From Paenibacillus sp. UNC499MF (GTDB lineage: Bacteria > Bacillota > Bacilli > Paenibacillales > NBRC-103111), in NCBI RefSeq assembly GCF_900107975.1, contig NZ_FNVF01000006.1, positions 62,001-126,000 of the forward strand: a stretch of DNA of 64,000 bases, given 5' to 3'. Below the pieces are notes generated by a model, which was not told the DNA's origin, made no database searches, and worked only from the letters and a program-made list of their open reading frames with translations. The position numbers and the translations under genes are program-made. Each line of letters opens with the position of its first letter. Position 1 is the stretch's first letter. Positions 60,872 to 64,000 of this stretch are shown piece by piece.

Positions 60872-61327
60872 ATGAAGACGATCAGGTGTATGATGGACCA
60901 CTTGTACTGGGCGGACGGACGCATTTTGGACGCGCTTGAGGAAAGTGAGACGAAGAACAAGGACCTTCTGAAGCTGGTCCGGCACGTCGCGGTCGCGGAA
61001 GAAGTCTGGCTGTCCCGCTTGCAGGGCAAGGGAAGCGCGCCATATTCATTGTGGGAGGAAGCGGAAGACCTGACGGTCATCCGGACGATGTTCGAAGCAA
61101 ACGCCGAGCAATATCGCGTCTATATCGAAGGGCTTGAGGAATCCGAGCTGGACGAGATGATCGACTACACGAACCAGAGCGGGGATCCGTTCCGAACGTC
61201 CGTCCGGGACATCCTGCTGCAGGTCCTCTTACATGGGCAGTATCACCGGGGACAGATCAACCGGGCACTTCGGATCGAATCGGCAGAGCCTGCCCAAATC
61301 GATTACATCACGTTCGCGAGGCTCTAA
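60872..61327 (+). CDS. DinB family protein
   Basis: Protein of 151 residues, a four-helix bundle of the DinB/YfiT type. The metal-binding His pattern is seen: His at residue 10 (MDHLYWADG), His near 38 (LVRHVAVAEEVWLSRL) and a pair near 120 (LLHGQYHRGQINRALR). Family members include metal-dependent thiol-S-transferases and DNA-damage-induced proteins; the role here is unknown. Start near GAGGGGGAAACC. Single gene followed by a terminator. Confidence 0.88.
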   Translation: MKTIRCMMDHLYWADGRILDALEESETKNKDLLKLVRHVAVAEEVWLSRLQGKGSAPYSLWEEAEDLTVIRTMFEANAEQYRVYIEGLEESELDEMIDYTNQSGDPFRTSVRDILLQVLLHGQYHRGQINRALRIESAEPAQIDYITFARL

Positions 61328-61380
61328 GAGGGCCTGATAATCACCCCATAGAGCCGACTGACCGTAAAAGAAACAATTCA

Positions 61381-61404
61381 GCCCCTGTAAAGGGGCTTTT
61401 TTTT
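61381..61404 (+). terminator. Rho-independent terminator after the DinB-type gene
   Basis: GCCCCT/AGGGGC with loop GTAA, then eight T. Confidence 0.9.
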
Positions 61405-61535
61405 ATGCCGGGAAAGCGAATTCGGATAACTCGGAAATGATTTAAGAAAGTTTTAATAGCTGCTTCATAAGGGGTTTATTTTTTTTGCCTATGATGACAG
61501 TGGCGGTTAAATACGAATGATTCAGGAGGAAGAAA

Positions 61536-62450
61536 ATGAACAAAAAATGGCTGGTGCTGGGCAGTGTAATCGGAATTAGCAGTCTTATGATGGTCACGAC
61601 GGGAATCAGCGCTATGGCGGGAACCTCGGGATATGACGCTTACAAGTCCGCGCTGAAAAATTCCAAGACAGTCAAAAGCGTGACTGTTCAGGCGGCGGCA
61701 TCTTTGCGGGACAACGGGAATGTGGCTCTGAGTGCGAACGGGACGTTTAAAATGAGCCGCGAAGGAGGTTCGGCAAGCGGTACGGGTGAAATTTCAGCAG
61801 GCGGTGAGAAACAAACGCTTCAATTTTACAAGCAGGGCGAGCAGGCCATCTTTAAACCGGGAAGCGCAGATGTGTATTATGTCAAAGATACGGGGACCGA
61901 AGCGCATAAGCGCTTTAAGGGCAGCGGTGAAAAAGAAATGCCGCAGCATGTGGAAACCGTGGTCGACGCGCTGGTCGGCAATCTGAAAGATTATGTCGCC
62001 GTCGATGTGAAAGAGGACGGAAGCAAGCGCGTGTCGGCGGAGCTGGACGGTGCTCAGCTGCCCGCAGTCGTTCAGGCGATTGCGCCGATCGTCATAAAGC
62101 AGGCATCCAGGGAGCACGGAGAGCCGGAGAAGAAAACCGACACGGCGGACACCCCGCTGGGCAAAGGGTTTCTGAAGGATGCCGCTCCCGAGCTGACCGG
62201 CGATATACGCCTGGAGAAGGTGGCCGTTAACGCGACGATCAGCCCGTCGAACTATATCCGGCATCAGGAAGCGGAGCTGACTATATCCGGCAAAGACGCC
62301 GGGGGTCAGGCTCATCAGGTTGTCGTGCATCTGCAGGCGGATCTGTCCGGTTATGACAGCACTACACCGGATACGGTGGATCTGACCGGCAAAAACGTTC
62401 AGCCGATACAGTCCGAGCACCGGAACAAGCGGCAGGGGAATAACGGCTGA
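61536..62450 (+). CDS. Exported protein of unknown function beside an ABC transporter
   Basis: Protein of 304 residues. A signal-peptide-like N-terminus (MNKKWLVLGSVIGISSLMM, then AMAGTSG) is followed by a beta-rich region reminiscent of LolA/LppX-like lipid or substrate carriers (SVTVQAAASLRDNGNVALSA, GTFKMSREGGSASGTGEISA), with a charged tail. The resemblance is only in pattern. AGGAGGAAG precedes the ATG. The gene lies 90 bases before an ABC exporter and may be an accessory of it. Confidence 0.65.
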   Translation: MNKKWLVLGSVIGISSLMMVTTGISAMAGTSGYDAYKSALKNSKTVKSVTVQAAASLRDNGNVALSANGTFKMSREGGSASGTGEISAGGEKQTLQFYKQGEQAIFKPGSADVYYVKDTGTEAHKRFKGSGEKEMPQHVETVVDALVGNLKDYVAVDVKEDGSKRVSAELDGAQLPAVVQAIAPIVIKQASREHGEPEKKTDTADTPLGKGFLKDAAPELTGDIRLEKVAVNATISPSNYIRHQEAELTISGKDAGGQAHQVVVHLQADLSGYDSTTPDTVDLTGKNVQPIQSEHRNKRQGNNG

Positions 62451-62540
62451 ACCAGCTCCATATAGCTTCGTCCGCAGCCGAAGGACGCGGGCAACCGGAC
62501 GTCCTGCCGGCTGCCGGACGAGAAAGGAAGTGACGATACG

Positions 62541-63281
62541 ATGCAACCGATTCTGGAAGTCAGCGGCTTAACGAAGCTTTACCGCGGGAGCGGACGCGGA
62601 ATCAGAGATGTCAGCCTGCGGCTGGAAGCCGGCGATGTCTACGGACTGCTTGGTCCTAACGGAGCCGGAAAGACAACGTTCCTCAAGCTGGTCACGGGGC
62701 TGATCCGGGCCGACGGCGGCACGGTTACGCTGTTCGGCGTCGACAGGAGCCTGCATCACGAGCGGGCGATGGAGAATGTCGGCTGCATGATCGAATCGGC
62801 CGACGTTCCCGATTTTCTGACGGCCTGGCAGTATCTCCGGCAGTCCGCACGCTTTTATCCGGAGTTGACGGGACAGCGGATGGAGGAGGTGCTGGATACT
62901 GTCGGGCTGCTTCACGTCCGGCACGAGAAAATCAAGGGCTTCTCGGCAGGCATGAAACAAAAGCTGGCCTTGGCCGCCGCGGTCATGCCGGGACCCAAGC
63001 TTGTCCTGCTGGATGAGCCGACGAACGGTCTGGATATCGAGGGGATCGTGATGTTCCGCAGTCTCATCCGCAGGATGTCGGCGGAAGAAGGAACCTCGTT
63101 CCTTATTTCCAGCCATATGATCCACGAGCTTGAGCAGCTTTGCAGCCGGGCGGGAATTATGGCCGGCGGCAGCCTGAAGAGAGAAGGAGATGTTTGCGGC
63201 CTGGTGCCGGAAGGCGGGACGCTCGAAGACTTTTACATGACGGAAATCCGGGATAGGGGAGGCGAGCTTCAAGGTGCATAG
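62541..63281 (+). CDS. ABC transporter ATP-binding protein (ABC-2 exporter type)
   Basis: ATPase of 246 residues: Walker A GLLGPNGAGKTTFLKLVTGL, signature FSAGMKQKLALAAA, Walker B LVLLDEPTNGLDIEG, H-loop SSHMIHELEQLC. The SAGMKQ signature and the short length are typical of bacitracin/antibiotic-export or ABC-2 systems (BcrA/CcmA-like). AGAAAGGAAGTG precedes the ATG region. The permease gene overlaps its end by eight bases. Confidence 0.92.
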   Translation: MQPILEVSGLTKLYRGSGRGIRDVSLRLEAGDVYGLLGPNGAGKTTFLKLVTGLIRADGGTVTLFGVDRSLHHERAMENVGCMIESADVPDFLTAWQYLRQSARFYPELTGQRMEEVLDTVGLLHVRHEKIKGFSAGMKQKLALAAAVMPGPKLVLLDEPTNGLDIEGIVMFRSLIRRMSAEEGTSFLISSHMIHELEQLCSRAGIMAGGSLKREGDVCGLVPEGGTLEDFYMTEIRDRGGELQGA

Positions 63282-64000
63282 ATGGAAAGCGGGTTATGTG
63301 AACGAGCTTTATTTGCTGCTGTACCGGAAAAAAACCGGCATTTTCGGGGCGGTCTCCGTTCTGCTTCCCATTCTGTTTGCCGTCTCGTTACAGGCGCTCG
63401 AACCTTTACTGGGATCGCTGGCGCTCGGCGGCTCTTTTCCGGTCGGGATGCTGAGTTTCTACACGGCGTTGTGGATTCCGCTCTTTATTGTGACGCTTAC
63501 GGGCGACCAGTTTCCTCACGAATCCGCTTCAAAGACGCTTAAACTCGCTTTTCTGCGTCCCAGCACGCGCTTTCACGTATTTACCGCGAAGGCGGCCGCC
63601 CAGGGAACGGCCGTGGCGCTGCTGCTGATTCTGCTCTTTGCGGTCACGCTGCTTTGCGCGATGTTCGCGGGAACGCCGCTTGGCTTAGGCGAGGTCCTGG
63701 CAGCCGCCAAAGCATATGCCGCCGCGTTTGCCGCGATGACCGCCCTATCGGCCGTATTTGTTTTTGCCGCACAGTTTTTCAAAAGCGCCAGCGGATTCGT
63801 CGTTTTCGCTGTCGCTTTGTATGCGGCGGCCAAGCTGGCACCGTTCCTGCTCCAGTCGTTTCCCGCGTTCTCGCCGGTGTCTTACACGGATTGGCATCTG
63901 CTTTGGCTGAATGACGGGGTTCCGGCGGGAAGAAAGATGACGGCTTCATTGTTTCTGCTTTCAAGCAGCCTCTTGTTTTTTGCCCTCGGTTATTATAAAT
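63274..64000 (+). CDS. ABC-2 type transporter permease, N-terminal part (cut by window end)
   Basis: An open frame begins at GTG 63274 (VHRWKAGYVNELYLLLYRKK) and runs to the right edge without a stop, 242 codons. It contains about five or six hydrophobic segments, for example GAVSVLLPILFAVSLQAL, WIPLFIVTLTGDQ and ALLLILLFAVTLLCAMFAG, and the DQFPHESASKTLKLAFLRP loop seen in ABC-2 permeases of lantibiotic-immunity type. GGGGAGG lies 11 bases upstream; GTG 63298 is an alternative start. Partner of the ATPase just before it. Confidence 0.82.
   Translation, partial: MHRWKAGYVNELYLLLYRKKTGIFGAVSVLLPILFAVSLQALEPLLGSLALGGSFPVGMLSFYTALWIPLFIVTLTGDQFPHESASKTLKLAFLRPSTRFHVFTAKAAAQGTAVALLLILLFAVTLLCAMFAGTPLGLGEVLAAAKAYAAAFAAMTALSAVFVFAAQFFKSASGFVVFAVALYAAAKLAPFLLQSFPAFSPVSYTDWHLLWLNDGVPAGRKMTASLFLLSSSLLFFALGYYK

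Noticed and set aside
63282-63542. An 86-codon frame after the last ATPase gene
   Set aside because: It overlaps, in another frame, the ABC-2 permease that starts at GTG 63274 and shows clear membrane segments.

Overview
The window looks like chromosomal DNA of a spore-forming, polysaccharide-degrading Gram-positive bacterium of the Paenibacillaceae (Paenibacillus/Cohnella type). The reasons are: several copies of the YesM/YesN sensing plus LplA/LplB/LplC-type sugar ABC transporter arrangement, an S-layer-homology (SLH) anchored giant exoprotein, a GerA-type spore germinant receptor operon, strong AGGAGG-type ribosome binding sites with frequent GTG/TTG starts, and a moderately high G+C that drops visibly in one block (about 30.9-36.1 kb). 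No tRNA, rRNA, transposase, phage gene or CRISPR array was seen.

Layout. 0-13 kb: end of a solute-binding protein, a YesM/YesN two-component pair, two sugar permeases, a substrate-binding lipoprotein, then a 1630-residue secreted protein with a putative glycosyl-hydrolase barrel and three SLH domains. 13-20.5 kb: small membrane protein, an 11-bp tandem repeat, an APH(3')-type phosphotransferase, a DUF6886 protein, a gerB-A-C operon on the minus strand, a Fur-box-controlled heme-degrading monooxygenase and a DUF1697 protein. 20.6-30.5 kb: a minus-strand MalEFG-type sugar importer, a membrane-anchored AraC regulator, and a second LplB/LplC/SBP set. 30.6-36.3 kb: a truncated lipoprotein gene beside a lower-G+C block that holds a LacI regulator fused to a second solute-binding domain, divergent from an MgtC - PhnP-like hydrolase - nucleoside-symporter-like operon. 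36.4-42.4 kb: a five-gene operon matching the uncharacterised STM4015-4014-4013-4012-4011 set (leucine-rich repeat protein, ATP-grasp enzyme, alkaline-phosphatase-superfamily hydrolase, two radical SAM enzymes), then a GNAT acetyltransferase. 42.6-50.1 kb: another membrane AraC regulator, a third LplB/LplC/SBP set, an amidohydrolase and a Rieske protein. 50.2-57.2 kb: lipoprotein, AraC regulator, pyruvate kinase paralogue, PepSY/beta-propeller protein, DinG-like Fe-S helicase. 57.2-60.6 kb: cobalamin riboswitch and a BtuC-BtuD-BtuF-type importer. 60.8-64 kb: DinB-family protein, an exported protein and an ABC-2-type exporter cut by the window end.

How they work together. Four sugar importers each lack an ATP-binding subunit and probably share an MsmX-type ATPase encoded elsewhere. 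Three of them sit beside membrane-spanning AraC-type regulators or a YesM/YesN pair that could sense extracellular glycans, and the SLH protein would act on polymer at the cell surface. The most interesting unit is the STM4011-4015 operon, whose product is unknown; the second is the LacI-solute-binding-domain fusion with its divergent operon and repeated candidate operators.
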